From the NCBI RefSeq assembly GCF_004346195.1, contig NZ_SMAK01000004.1:1-64000 (forward strand): a DNA stretch of 64,000 bases, written 5' to 3'. A model generated the notes under the pieces. The model had not been told where the DNA came from. It was given only the letters and a program-made list of their open reading frames with translations, and did not search any database. The DNA is from Tepidamorphus gemmatus. GTDB lineage: Bacteria > Pseudomonadota > Alphaproteobacteria > Rhizobiales > Tepidamorphaceae. Position numbers and translations under genes: made by a program. This document shows positions 1 through 11,171 of the stretch, one piece after another (within the stretch, counting starts at the first letter, position 1; each line of letters opens with the position of its first letter).

Positions 1-110
1 GGTGATGGAAATCCCGGGGCGCATGGCCCAGACTCGCATGCGACGCCGCTCGAGGGAATCCCTCTCGGGATTCAAATGTCAGACGTGATCCACTAGAGAT
101 CGCACGGACC

Positions 111-404
111 TTCGATCCGTCATTGGAGCTGAAGTACAACAAGTTCTACATCGGGCTCGCGCGCAACCGCCAGCCGTACAATTTCGTGACCTTCCGCCCG
201 AAGAAGGGGCACATGACGCTGGAGCTAAAGCTGAAGCAGTCTGATGAGATTGATGCCAAGATCAATGGCGCAGGGCTCGACACCCTCGAATACAGCAAGA
301 GATGGGGTCTGTATCGTATTCGCCTCGGGACGGGCGACGTCGAAAACCATAAGGATGCGATTGAGGAGCTGATGCGGCTCGCCTACGACTACCGCAACGG
401 CTGA
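111..404 (+). pseudogene. C-terminal fragment of a DUF5655-type protein
   Basis: The frame is open from about position 6, but recognisable sequence starts only at the residues FDPSLELKYNKFYIGL and runs to a normal stop. The only start-like codon is a TTG at 123. The stretch with KYNKFYIGL, NFVTFRPKK and RWGLYRIRL resembles, from memory, the C-terminal end of DUF5655-type proteins, which are usually several hundred residues long and often linked to restriction or defence loci. The N-terminal part is absent, so I read this as a gene remnant rather than a 93-residue gene. It lies in the debris field next to tRNA-Lys and is followed at once by a hairpin terminator. The family name is moderately secure; the truncation is clear. 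Confidence 0.6.
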
Positions 405-412
405 CAAAGAAA

Positions 413-430
413 CCCCGCCTTTCGGCGGGG
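413..430 (+). terminator. Hairpin terminator after the DUF5655-like fragment
   Basis: A 7-bp GC stem (CCCCGCC with GGCGGGG) closes on a TTTC loop, starting 9 bases after the upstream stop codon. The T-run after the stem is weak (CTTCAGTC). Confidence 0.6.
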
Positions 431-464
431 CTTCAGTCGTCGATCAAGGCCGTGTCAGGCCGCG

Positions 465-586
465 GGCTTCAACGACCTCGACCAGTGGCTGGCCACTACA
501 ACACCGAACGGCCGCACCTCGGCTACCGAAACCAGGGGCGCAGGCCGATCGAGACGATCAACTCATTCGTCAGTCAAGAAGCTTAA
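465..586 (+). pseudogene. Frameshifted IS481-like transposase C-terminus
   Basis: Two overlapping frames together give the end of a DDE integrase-core transposase. The first frame (468-494) reads FNDLDQWLA. The second (from 494 to the stop at 584-586) reads HYNTERPHLGYRNQGRRPIE and continues to a stop. A single missing C near 494 separates them. The YNTERPH-LGY-GRRP signature is typical of the tail of IS481/IS3-like transposases. Only about 40 residues remain, with no inverted repeat in view, so this is a dead relic. Confidence 0.75.
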
Positions 587-631
587 GAGGACAGGTGATC
601 AGCCCTTGGGCGATAAGATCAGCCTTGTAAG

Positions 632-656
632 GCCCCGACCAGCGCCGGGGCTTTTT
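632..656 (+). terminator. Rho-independent terminator
   Basis: GCCCCG (632-637) pairs with CGGGGC (646-651), followed directly by TTTTT. No intact gene precedes it on the plus strand; the nearest is the broken transposase, so it may be a relic of a lost gene or RNA. Confidence 0.6.
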
Positions 657-739
657 CGTGGACACAGTGCGGACACCAACCAGCCGATGTCCAAATTCCG
701 CCGCGACGTACCTGTAAGTAATTGCTTTTTCAGGGATTT

Positions 740-815
740 TGGTGAGCCCGGTGGGACTCGAACCCACGGCCTACTGATTAAAAGTCAGTTGCTCTACCGG
801 CTGAGCTACGGGCTC
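740..815 (-). tRNA. tRNA-Lys (anticodon TTT)
   Basis: The reverse complement folds as a standard cloverleaf: acceptor GAGCCCG with CGGGCTC, a D arm containing TAGCTCAG, anticodon stem ACTGA with TCAGT around CTTTTAA, T arm with GTTCGAGTC, discriminator A and an encoded CCA. The anticodon is TTT, giving lysine. Its 3' end faces the fragment-rich region 1-740, the orientation expected if an element had integrated at this tRNA. Confidence 0.95.
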
Positions 816-936
816 GGAAGTGCCGGGACCGTAGGGGTCCGCAGGCTATCGGTCAAGCTCAAGCTCGCCTCCGCGCGCCGCGCGCCTGGCACCCTGTGGT
901 CAGATCCGGATCGCGCCGGAGAGCGTAAAATGGGTT

Positions 937-1401
937 ATGATCAAGATGGTCGACAGTCAAAGCATGTTCCGGGTACGGGCCTGGCGTCGCTGGCTGCTTG
1001 TGGTGGCTGGCGCGGTGATGTTCGCCAGTGTCTCGGCGACCGCCTCCGCCGAGAAGAACCGCGACGCCACCGACGTCCAGCACATCATCGCCGACCAGAT
1101 CGCCGCATTCGCGGCCGGAGACAGCGCCCGCGCCTTCGCCCACGCCGCCCCGTCGATCCAGATGCGCTTCCGCACTCCGGCGATTTTCATGCGGATGGTC
1201 GAACAAGGTTATGAGCCGGTCTTCCGTCCGCGCAGCTTTGCCTTCGCCGACTTCACGGCAGAGGGCAACCGCGCCTTGCAGATGCTCGAAGTTGTCGGTC
1301 CCGACGGCGCCTTCTGGGTCGCGGTCTATACCCTCGAGAAACAGCCGGACGGAACCTGGCGCATCAGCGGCTGCTACCTGCGACCCGGGACCGGGGCCTG
1401 A
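937..1401 (+). CDS. DUF4864 family exported protein
   Basis: A 154-residue protein with a basic start, a hydrophobic segment (about residues 18-34) and a likely signal-peptidase site after ASA near residue 38, so it is predicted to be exported to the periplasm. The mature part begins with a helical stretch (VQHIIADQIAAFAAGD) and ends with a beta-rich half containing WRISGCYL, a layout I associate with DUF4864, whose function is unknown. The start is uncertain: ATG codons at 937, 946 and 964 all precede the signal peptide in frame. It is a single gene, convergent with tgt, and its stop abuts the tgt stop. Membership in the family is from memory. Confidence 0.85.
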   Translation: MIKMVDSQSMFRVRAWRRWLLVVAGAVMFASVSATASAEKNRDATDVQHIIADQIAAFAAGDSARAFAHAAPSIQMRFRTPAIFMRMVEQGYEPVFRPRSFAFADFTAEGNRALQMLEVVGPDGAFWVAVYTLEKQPDGTWRISGCYLRPGTGA

Positions 1402-2535
1402 TCATCCGCGCGGCGGAATGTCGCCTGCCGCCCAAGCGCGCCGAATCGCCTCGGCATGGTCAGCGAGCCTCCCCGCTGCGATCGCTGCGCGGATGCCGTC
1501 CATGAGCTGCTGGTAGTAATGGACATTGGCCCAGGTGAGCAGCATTGCGCCGAGCATCTCGCCCGCCTTGATCAGATGGTGCAGATAGGCGCGCGAATAG
1601 TCGCGGGCAGCAGGACAGTCGCTCTCCTCGTCGAGCGGACGCGGATCGTCGGCATGACGGGCATTGCGCAGGTTGATGCGGCCGCGCCGTGTATAGGCCT
1701 GGCCGTGGCGTCCCGCCCGTGTCGGCATCACGCAGTCGAACATGTCGATGCCGCGCATCACCGACAGCAGGATGTCCTCCGGGGTCCCGACGCCCATGAG
1801 ATAGCGGGGCCGGTCGGCAGGCAGCGCGGGAACGGTCACGTCGAGCGTCTCCAGCATGACCGCCTGCGGTTCGCCGACCGCGAGTCCGCCGACCGCATAG
1901 CCATCGAAACCGATGTCGACGAGGCCGGCGGCCGAGCGCAGGCGCAGGGCCGGCACCGTTCCACCCTGAACGATCCCGAACAGGGCGCGGGAGGAATCGG
2001 AGCCGAACGCCCGCTTCGAGCGCTCCGCCCATCTGAGCGACAGCTCCATCGCCCGCTCGGCCTCGGCGTCGGCGCATGGCAGCGCAACGCATTCGTCGAG
2101 CTGCATGGTTATGTCGGCGCCGAGCAGCCGCTGGATCTCCACCGAACGCTCCGGGCTGAGCCTGTGCTCGCTGCCGTCGAGATGCGAACGGAAGATGACG
2201 CCGTCCTCGGTCAGCTTCCGCAGGCTTGACAGCGACATGACCTGGAAACCGCCGGAATCGGTGAGGATCGGCCGCGGCCAATTCATGAAGCGGTGCAGTC
2301 CGCCGAGTTCCGCGACCCGCTCGGCGCCGGGCCGCAGCATCAGATGATAGGTGTTGCCGAGAACGATGTCGGCGCCGGTCGCCCGCACCGTCTCCGGGAA
2401 CATCGCCTTGACTGTGGCAGCCGTGCCGACCGGCATGAACGCCGGCGTTCGCACAGCGCCGCGATGGAAGGCCAGAGTGCCCAGCCGGGCGGCGCCGTCC
2501 CTGGCATGGATGCTGAAGCTGTGCGGAACGTTCAT
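1402..2535 (-). CDS. tgt: Queuine tRNA-ribosyltransferase
   Basis: Exchanges guanine at position 34 of tRNAs with GUN anticodons for the queuosine precursor preQ1. The 377-residue product has the family length, the DSGGFQVM motif at 93-100 (catalytic Asp), the GIVQGG substrate loop near 187, and the nucleophile region MFDCVMPTR at 265-273. It is oddly built at the zinc site: the usual CxCxxC plus His pattern reads SDCPAAR (305-311), with Ala336 where the His is expected, so only Cys307 of four ligands remains. The start ATG overlaps the queA stop by four bases (ATGA), indicating translational coupling. Identity is not in doubt; whether it binds zinc is. Confidence 0.97.
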   Translation of the reverse strand: MNVPHSFSIHARDGAARLGTLAFHRGAVRTPAFMPVGTAATVKAMFPETVRATGADIVLGNTYHLMLRPGAERVAELGGLHRFMNWPRPILTDSGGFQVMSLSSLRKLTEDGVIFRSHLDGSEHRLSPERSVEIQRLLGADITMQLDECVALPCADAEAERAMELSLRWAERSKRAFGSDSSRALFGIVQGGTVPALRLRSAAGLVDIGFDGYAVGGLAVGEPQAVMLETLDVTVPALPADRPRYLMGVGTPEDILLSVMRGIDMFDCVMPTRAGRHGQAYTRRGRINLRNARHADDPRPLDEESDCPAARDYSRAYLHHLIKAGEMLGAMLLTWANVHYYQQLMDGIRAAIAAGRLADHAEAIRRAWAAGDIPPRG

Positions 2536-3620
2536 TCGGTCGGCCCCGGAAACAGCAGGCAGGCATCGCCATAGGAGTAGAAGCGATAGCCCGACTCGAT
2601 GGCGTGCGCATAGGCCCGCCGCATCGTCTCCAGCCCGGAGAAGGCCGAAACCAGCATGAACAATGTCGAGCGCGGCAGGTGGAAGTTGGTCAACAGCACG
2701 TCAACTGCGCGGAACCGGTAGCCCGGTGTGATGAAGATGTCGGTTGGCCCCGAGAACGGCCGGACTCGCCCATCCTCCGAGGCTGCCGATTCCAGCAGGC
2801 GCAGCGAGGTCGTGCCGACCGCGACGATGCGCCCGCCAGCCGCCCGCATCCGGTTGATCAATTCGGCCGCCGCAGGCGTGACGGAACCGATTTCCGCATG
2901 CATGCGATGCGCCGCGGTATCGTCGGCCTTGACCGGCAGGAAGGTGCCTGCGCCGACATGCAGGGTGACGCCGACACGGCCGATCCCGCGCTGGTCCAAC
3001 GCGGCGAGCAGTCGGTCGGTGAAGTGCAGACCGGCGGTCGGGGCGGCGACCGACCCCTCCACGCGGGCGAAGATCGTCTGGTAGTCGACGGCGTCGCGCT
3101 CGTCCACGGGTCTGCGCGCTGCGATGTAGGGCGGCAGCGGCAGCTCGCCGAGCTCGGCAATCGCCTGGTCGAGCGCGGGACCGTGGAAGGAAAAGGAAAG
3201 CGTCACCTCGCCGCCCTCGCCCTTCGCCTCGACCACCGCGTCGAGCATGCCGAGCAGGCACACGCGCCCCTCGCCGCCGAAGCGGACGACGTCGCCCGGC
3301 TGCAGCTTGCGGGCCGGCTTGACGAATGCCTGCCAGCGCGAGCCGTCGAGGCGCATGTGCAGCGTCGCCTCGATCTTCGGCTTGGTACCGCCGCGCCCGA
3401 TCCTGCGCCCGTGCAGCCGCGCCGGGATGACACGGGTGTCGTTGAACACGAGCAGGTCGCCGGACGCCAACAGACGCGGCAGGTCGAGGACGCCGCAATC
3501 CTCGAGCTCCGGTATCGCGCCGGGGCGCACCGCGAGCAATCGCGCCGCATCGCGCGGCTCCGCCGGACGCAGGGCGATGCGCTCCTGCGGAAGCTCGAAA
3601 TCGAACAGGTCGACGCGCAT
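2532..3620 (-). CDS. queA: S-adenosylmethionine:tRNA ribosyltransferase-isomerase
   Basis: Transfers and isomerises the ribosyl part of SAM onto preQ1 in tRNA to make epoxyqueuosine, the step after Tgt. The 362-residue product starts with [19 protein letters not shown] and has the family motifs [21 protein letters not shown] and the C-terminal [17 protein letters not shown]. Length and both ends are typical. It is translated just ahead of tgt with a 4-base overlap, and lies downstream of the two cyclophilin genes on the same strand, an arrangement often seen in Hyphomicrobiales. Confidence 0.97.
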   Translation of the reverse strand: MRVDLFDFELPQERIALRPAEPRDAARLLAVRPGAIPELEDCGVLDLPRLLASGDLLVFNDTRVIPARLHGRRIGRGGTKPKIEATLHMRLDGSRWQAFVKPARKLQPGDVVRFGGEGRVCLLGMLDAVVEAKGEGGEVTLSFSFHGPALDQAIAELGELPLPPYIAARRPVDERDAVDYQTIFARVEGSVAAPTAGLHFTDRLLAALDQRGIGRVGVTLHVGAGTFLPVKADDTAAHRMHAEIGSVTPAAAELINRMRAAGGRIVAVGTTSLRLLESAASEDGRVRPFSGPTDIFITPGYRFRAVDVLLTNFHLPRSTLFMLVSAFSGLETMRRAYAHAIESGYRFYSYGDACLLFPGPTE

Positions 3621-3689
3621 TCTTTCCTGCCCGGCCGACCGGCCGCAACGCCCGGCGAGCCGCGGCGGCTGTTCCGCGGCTTTCGCCGT

Positions 3690-4163
3690 TCAATTCAGAT
3701 CCGCCGCGACCTTCATCGAGACGATGCTGTCGGGATCGCGCACGGGCTCGCCGCGCTTGATCTTGTCGACGTTCTCCATGCCCTCGATCACCTTGCCCCA
3801 GACCGTGTACTGACGGTCCAGGAACGGTGCGTCCTCGAAGCAGATGAAGAACTGGCTGTCGCCGGAGTCCGGATTGGCGGCACGCGCCATCGAGGCGGTC
3901 CCGCGCTTGTGCGGCTCTGCGTTGAACTCGGCCTTCAGCTTCCGTCCGGACCCTCCGGTGCCTGTGCCGTGCGGACAGCCCGTCTGGGCCATGAAGCCGT
4001 CAATGACGCGGTGGAAGACGATGCCGTCATAAAAGCCCTGCCGTGCCAGTTCCTTGATGCGGGCAACATGGCCAGGCGCCAGGTCCGGACGCATCTCGAT
4101 GACCACCCTGCCCTTGGTGGTTTCCATGATGAGGGTATTCTCGGGATCGGCGTACTGGGACAT
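3690..4163 (-). CDS. ppiB: Cytoplasmic cyclophilin-type peptidyl-prolyl isomerase
   Basis: A 157-residue cyclophilin with no signal peptide, so it should act in the cytoplasm in folding of proline-containing chains. Visible family motifs are FHRVIDGFMAQTG (catalytic Arg in FHRVI), GTGTGG, SQFFIC and WGKVIEGM. It is the second of two neighbouring cyclophilins; the next gene upstream (4197-4751) encodes an exported paralogue of nearly identical layout, so the pair probably supplies one enzyme per compartment. The ATG at 4163 gives the usual short N-terminus before ENTLIMET. Confidence 0.95.
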   Translation of the reverse strand: MSQYADPENTLIMETTKGRVVIEMRPDLAPGHVARIKELARQGFYDGIVFHRVIDGFMAQTGCPHGTGTGGSGRKLKAEFNAEPHKRGTASMARAANPDSGDSQFFICFEDAPFLDRQYTVWGKVIEGMENVDKIKRGEPVRDPDSIVSMKVAADLN

Positions 4164-4196
4164 GGGAGGTCTCCTCGATGCGCGCTTCGATGTGGA

Positions 4197-4751
4197 TCAA
4201 TTGACGTCGGCAGCGATCCTGGCTCTGACGATCCGGTCGGGATTACTCACCATGCCGTTCTGCGCGACGCTACCCTTCTTGATCGCGTCGACATGCTCCA
4301 TTCCCTCGATCACCTCTCCGAACGCGGTATACTGGCCGTTCAGATGCGGCGCCGGGGCAAACATGATGAAGAATTGGCTGTTCGCGCTGTCCGGATCGGA
4401 CGTGCGCGCCATGCCGAGGACGCCGCGCTCGAAGGGTGTCCCGGTAAATTCGGCCTGCAAATCCGGATACTTCGAGCCGCCGGTGCCGGTTCCGGTCGGA
4501 TCGCCGGTCTGCGCCATGAAGCCCTCGATGACCCGGTGGAACGGGACACCGTCGTAGAATCCTTCGCGCGTCAGCGTCTTTATCCGCTCGACATGAGCCG
4601 GCGCGAGGTCCGGCCTCAGACGGATCACCACCCTGCCCGACGGCACCTCCAGGATGAGCGTGTTCTCGGGATCGGAAGACTGGGCCTTGGCCGGAAGCGC
4701 AAGGAACAGGGCAGCGACGAGGATCGCCGCAGCGCGGGACATCATGCTCAT
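4197..4751 (-). CDS. ppiA: Periplasmic cyclophilin-type peptidyl-prolyl isomerase
   Basis: The product starts with a clear signal peptide (MSMMSRAAAILVAALFLALP then AKAQ), followed by a cyclophilin domain with FHRVIEGFMAQTG, GTGTGG, SQFFIMF and FGEVIEGM, so it should act in the periplasm. I chose the ATG at 4751, giving 184 residues and starting 1 base after the stop of the upstream gene (4753-4755). An ATG at 4763 and a GTG at 4766 are also in frame and would overlap that gene. It is paralogous to the cytoplasmic cyclophilin just downstream. The symbol is by analogy. Confidence 0.93.
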   Translation of the reverse strand: MSMMSRAAAILVAALFLALPAKAQSSDPENTLILEVPSGRVVIRLRPDLAPAHVERIKTLTREGFYDGVPFHRVIEGFMAQTGDPTGTGTGGSKYPDLQAEFTGTPFERGVLGMARTSDPDSANSQFFIMFAPAPHLNGQYTAFGEVIEGMEHVDAIKKGSVAQNGMVSNPDRIVRARIAADVN

Positions 4752-4752
4752 G

Positions 4753-5163
4753 TCAGGGACCATCACAGGCTAGCGGACGAATGGATCGACCGTGCAGTTG
4801 CAGCCAGCCATGCTGGCGGGTCGTTCCGGCTTCCTCGTTGCGGAAAAGCCGTGCAGCGGCGAGCGGGTCGTTGACACCGTGATCGGCCGCACCGCCCGCA
4901 TAGACGGAGGACTGCCCGATCATCACCGAACGTGCTGCCGGATCCTCGACGAGACCCGCCGCTGCCGACGTCCCGACCGCGTCTGCCGTGCCGACGCGGT
5001 TCCAGGTCGACGCATGGACCGCGGGCAAGCCGCGGTTGATCTCCACATAGGTGTCGGAAGCATCGAGCATGGCGAAGTGTATCGTCTCGACGATGACCGC
5101 GGGCATGGCAAGGCCGAGGGCGATCTGCACACCCCCTTCGAGTAAGCCTGAAGTCGGGATCAT
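4753..5163 (-). CDS. Uncharacterised 136-residue protein coupled to coaD
   Basis: This frame begins with an ATG at 5163 that overlaps the coaD stop as ATGA, and ends one base before the ATG of the exported cyclophilin. The product starts [21 protein letters not shown] see no motif I recognise and no membrane segment strong enough to call, although the N-terminal third is rather hydrophobic. Codon third positions are strongly G or C throughout, as in the neighbouring genes, and the gap it fills would otherwise be about 400 bases inside an operon. Both facts favour a real gene. Function unknown; a decayed or fast-evolving gene is the alternative. Confidence 0.6.
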   Translation of the reverse strand: MIPTSGLLEGGVQIALGLAMPAVIVETIHFAMLDASDTYVEINRGLPAVHASTWNRVGTADAVGTSAAAGLVEDPAARSVMIGQSSVYAGGAADHGVNDPLAAARLFRNEEAGTTRQHGWLQLHGRSIRPLACDGP

Positions 5164-5654
5164 CCAAGGACTTCCTTCAGCCGCCGGGCGACGGCGGCCG
5201 GCACAAAGGCCGAGACATCGCCGCCCATGCCGGCGATCTGACGCACGAGACTGGCGGCAATGTGGCGGCAACCGGCCGAGGCGCCAAGAAAGACCGTATC
5301 TACGGCTGGAGCCATTGCGGCGTTCATACCGGCCATCTGCATCTCGTAGTCGAAATCGGTCGCATCCCTCAGGCCGCGGAAGATGACGGCCGCACCGGCC
5401 TCGCGCGCCGCATCGACCACAAGGCCGGAAAAGGTGACCACCCGCAGCTTCGCCCCGGCCGCGGCCACAAGCCCGGCCGCTTCCTGCTCGATCATGGCGC
5501 AGCGCTCGGCCGGCTCGAACAGCGGCGTCTTGCCATGATGGACGCCGACCGCGACCACCAGCATGTCCACCATGCGCGCCGCACGCCCGATGATGTCGAG
5601 GTGGCCGTTGGTGATGGGGTCGAACGAGCCGGAATAGAGACCGATGCGGATCAT
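5160..5654 (-). CDS. coaD: Phosphopantetheine adenylyltransferase
   Basis: Catalyses the fourth step of coenzyme A synthesis, joining 4'-phosphopantetheine and ATP to give dephospho-CoA. The 164-residue product opens with [20 protein letters not shown], which holds the nucleotidyltransferase signature (TNGH). The C-terminal ATP-binding motif, normally ISSTxVR, reads IAASLVR here. An ATG 11 codons upstream (5687) is in frame but would add [11 protein letters not shown], which the family lacks. It is the first gene of a minus-strand set running through an unassigned gene, two cyclophilins, queA and tgt. Confidence 0.96.
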   Translation of the reverse strand: MIRIGLYSGSFDPITNGHLDIIGRAARMVDMLVVAVGVHHGKTPLFEPAERCAMIEQEAAGLVAAAGAKLRVVTFSGLVVDAAREAGAAVIFRGLRDATDFDYEMQMAGMNAAMAPAVDTVFLGASAGCRHIAASLVRQIAGMGGDVSAFVPAAVARRLKEVLG

Positions 5655-5839
5655 GGCGCGTGGATAGCCCGCCGGGCGCCGCCACACAAGCCGTGTCTGC
5701 CGGACCGTCTCGGCGGCTGCAGGTAACGGAATATTCAGGATGAACGAGACCTGAACGGCCGATTCGGCCTTCGTTCAGAATTGATCCCTATGATCGCCTT
5801 CAACAATCGGGCAAATCCGAAGAGCTGGGGCGTCAAGAC

Positions 5840-6156
5840 ATGAAGTTCATCAATCGCTATGCACCTGTGACCTTGTGCGCCATTGCCGGTATTCTCGCCT
5901 TCGCGATCGCGAACGAGCCCGGAGAGGCCGAGGCCTCGCGCGACGGGGCTATCACGCGCGATCTGCGCATGTCCATCCATGACCGTTCATCCGACGTGGC
6001 ACGGCGCTGCCCGGAAGCGGTCTGGCCCAATCTGGCCGCCGAATGCATCCTGCACAGCGGCGCCGAGACCGCGACCCGCAGCATCCGGCGGATCGAGGTC
6101 GACGACCGGACGATCCGGCAGAAGCGCGAGGAGCTGTATCGCATCTCGATCGGCGG

Positions 6157-6160
<4 letters not shown>
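5840..6160 (+). CDS. Small exported protein of unknown function
   Basis: A 106-residue product with a basic N-terminus and one hydrophobic segment (about residues 8-26) that reads as a signal peptide or anchor. The mature part contains [15 protein letters not shown], a Cys-Pro ... Trp-Pro ... Glu-Cys pattern I recall from many small exported proteins of Hyphomicrobiales with no assigned role; the two cysteines could form a disulphide. It runs convergent to gyrA, and the two stop codons overlap by four bases. Function unknown. Confidence 0.75.
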
Positions 6161-8937
<2,777 letters not shown>

Positions 8938-9194
8938 GGTGTTCTCTTCCGGAGGGTTCCGAGGAACCTTTTTCTTACCCGATTCCGGGCCGTTCGGGCA
9001 AACCCGGCGGGCGGCTTTGCACAGACGAATTCTATCGAAAAATCAGGCGATTATGAGGCGGGTTGGAGAGGAATACCGGCACCGCTGCGGCGCCGTCGGC
9101 CAGCGGCACGCCCCACAGCGGCTTGCCGGCCCGCCAGCGAGGGACCAGACTCCGCGCAGGTGTGCGCGCGGCCCCTTGCCGTCCGGGGTTGGAC

Positions 9195-9827
9195 ATGAGC
9201 CTTGAAAGCCTGATCGCGGCCTTCGTCACGCTGTTCGTGATCATAGATCCGGTCGGCATTGCGCCGATCTTCCTCGCCCTCACCGGTGACCGGACACCCG
9301 CCGGGCGCCGGCGGGTCGCGCTGCGGGCCGTCCTGATCGCGGCGGCAGTGCTGATCCTGTTCGCGCTGGTCGGCCGCTGGCTGCTCGGGGCCATGGGCAT
9401 AACGCTTGCCGCCTTCCGCGTCGCGGGCGGACTGCTGTTGTTCTGGATCAGCTTCGAGATGGTGTTCGAAAGGCGTCAGCAGCGCAAATCCACCACGGCC
9501 GAACGCTCGGTTGCCGAAGAGGCCCACGACGACGTCGCCGCCGTGCCACTGGCCGTTCCCCTGCTGGCCGGGCCGGGAGCCATCACTGCGGTAATTCTGC
9601 TCGCCGCCCCGGCAGGTAGCGATGCCGTCAGACTTGCCCTTGTCGTCGGCGTCGTGCTGGCGGTGCTTGCGGCCACGCTGGCGGTGCTTCTGGTGGCGGT
9701 GCCCCTCGACCGGATCATGGGCAACACCGTGCGGATGGTGGTCACGCGCCTGCTCGGCGTGGTTCTGGCTGCGCTGGCGGTTCAGTTCGTCGCGGATGGT
9801 GTCCTCGCCCTGGCGGGAACGACCTGA
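9195..9827 (+). CDS. MarC family integral membrane protein
   Basis: A 210-residue protein with about six membrane-spanning segments, beginning MSLESLIAAFVTLFVIIDPV. The LFVIIDPVGIAPIFLALT stretch and the later PLAVPLLAGPGAITAVILLA are the two matching half-motifs of the MarC/UPF0056 family of inner-membrane proteins, whose transported substrate is unknown. The frame is open upstream to 9063, but the leading 44 residues are Arg- and Pro-rich and unlike the family, so I start at the ATG at 9195. A charged loop near residues 90-110 (ERRQQRKSTTAERS) separates the halves. Confidence 0.93.
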   Translation: MSLESLIAAFVTLFVIIDPVGIAPIFLALTGDRTPAGRRRVALRAVLIAAAVLILFALVGRWLLGAMGITLAAFRVAGGLLLFWISFEMVFERRQQRKSTTAERSVAEEAHDDVAAVPLAVPLLAGPGAITAVILLAAPAGSDAVRLALVVGVVLAVLAATLAVLLVAVPLDRIMGNTVRMVVTRLLGVVLAALAVQFVADGVLALAGTT

Positions 9828-9871
9828 GCGAACACCTGCGGAGGAACTGCGACATTCGGCTCGCCCTCCGG

Positions 9872-9885
9872 TTGATCCAGGTCAA
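9872..9885 (+). promoter_or_regulatory. FNR/FixK-type box upstream of the cytochrome c peroxidase
   Basis: TTGATCCAGGTCAA matches the TTGA-N6-TCAA core of FNR/FixK/FnrL sites, with one difference from the full TTGAT-N4-ATCAA palindrome. It lies about 132 bases before the start codon of a gene type commonly induced at low oxygen in proteobacteria. Confidence 0.5.
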
Positions 9886-10016
9886 GAGGCTGCGTCCGGT
9901 CCCGATTAGGCTTGTTCCAGTGGAGACGCCGCCCGAATGCCCGCGCGGAATGCACATGGCGCGCGAGCCGGTACCGCGGGGCCAGCGGAGTGCGGCGAAC
10001 GCGAACGAGGCACGCC

Positions 10017-11066
10017 ATGAAGAGACTCCTGCATATCGCAACGACGACAGCCGTAGCGTTGGTCTGCGCCGTATCCCTCGCGACCGCAGAGGACTTGCGC
10101 GAGCAGGCACTCGAGGTGTTCAGGCCGCTGCCCTCGACCATTCCGGCGGTCAAGGACAATCGCATCACCACGGAAAAGATCGAACTCGGCAAGGCTCTGT
10201 TCTTCGACCCGCGCCTGTCGGCGAGCGGCGTCTTCAGTTGCAACTCGTGCCACAACCTTGCGACCGGCGGTGACGACAACCTCGAAACGTCGATCGGGCA
10301 CGGCTGGCAGCGGGGACCGCGCAACGCGCCGACGGTGCTGAATGCCGTTCTCAACGAGGCTCAGTTCTGGGACGGCCGCGCGGAAGACCTCAAGGCGCAG
10401 GCGAAGGGCCCCGTCCAGGCCAGCGTCGAAATGGCCAATACGCCCGACCAGGTCGTCGCCACGCTCAAGTCGATGCCGCTCTACGTGGCATGGTTCGAAG
10501 CGGCATTCCCCGACGAGGACGATCCGGTCACCTTCGACAACATGGCCAAGGCAATCGAGGCATTCGAGGCCACCCTGATCACGCCCGCGCCGTTCGATGC
10601 CTATCTCAACGGTGACGACGCGGCGCTCACCGACCTCGAGAAGCGGGGCCTCGCCCTGTTCATGGACAAGGGCTGCGCGGCCTGTCACAGCGGCGTCAAT
10701 GTCGGCGGGCACGGCTACTATCCGTTCGGCCTGATCGAAAAGCCGGGTGCGGACATCCTGCCGGAGAATGACCGGGGCCGGTTCGAGGTTACCAAGACCG
10801 TCGACGACTCCTACGTGTTTCGCGCCTCGCCGCTGCGCAACATCGCGGTCACGGCCCCCTACTTCCACTCGGGACGTGTCTGGGACCTTGGCGTGGCTGT
10901 CGCAATCATGGGGACCGCGCAGCTCGGCGAGGAACTGGACGATGAGGAAGTCGAGGCGATCGTCGCCTTTCTCGGTTCGCTGACCGGAACGATGCCCGCC
11001 ATCGCCTATCCCGTCCTTCCGCCGGAAACGGCCACGACGCCCCGGCCGCGAGCCGAACTCCAGTAG
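10017..11066 (+). CDS. Di-haem cytochrome c peroxidase (CcpA/MauG family)
   Basis: Predicted to reduce hydrogen peroxide in the periplasm using electrons from a small cytochrome c. The 349-residue product has a signal peptide ending near residue 23, and two c-type haem sites, CNSCH at 75-79 and CAACH at 220-224, at the spacing of bacterial di-haem peroxidases. It also has LFFDPRLS, GPRNAPTVLNAV and the C-terminal SPLRNIAVTAPYFHSG motifs of this family. I start at the ATG at 10017, since the 35 residues before it in frame are Arg-rich and the signal peptide begins at MKRLLHI. It is a single gene behind a probable FNR-type box. A MauG-like role cannot be excluded. Confidence 0.94.
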   Translation: MKRLLHIATTTAVALVCAVSLATAEDLREQALEVFRPLPSTIPAVKDNRITTEKIELGKALFFDPRLSASGVFSCNSCHNLATGGDDNLETSIGHGWQRGPRNAPTVLNAVLNEAQFWDGRAEDLKAQAKGPVQASVEMANTPDQVVATLKSMPLYVAWFEAAFPDEDDPVTFDNMAKAIEAFEATLITPAPFDAYLNGDDAALTDLEKRGLALFMDKGCAACHSGVNVGGHGYYPFGLIEKPGADILPENDRGRFEVTKTVDDSYVFRASPLRNIAVTAPYFHSGRVWDLGVAVAIMGTAQLGEELDDEEVEAIVAFLGSLTGTMPAIAYPVLPPETATTPRPRAELQ

Positions 11067-11171
11067 GCAGGACCTGGCGGTCCCGAGATCGGCGACTGAC
11101 CTGACCCGACGCCCGGATCCACCGGGCGTCGGTCGCGCTGTACCGGCAGGGACGCCGCCGGTGCACCGATC

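Noticed and set aside
2604-4874. A 756-codon open frame on the plus strand over queA and the cyclophilins
   Set aside because: It runs antisense to well-recognised genes, is rich in Arg, His and Asp as expected from reading GC-rich genes backwards, and matches no family.
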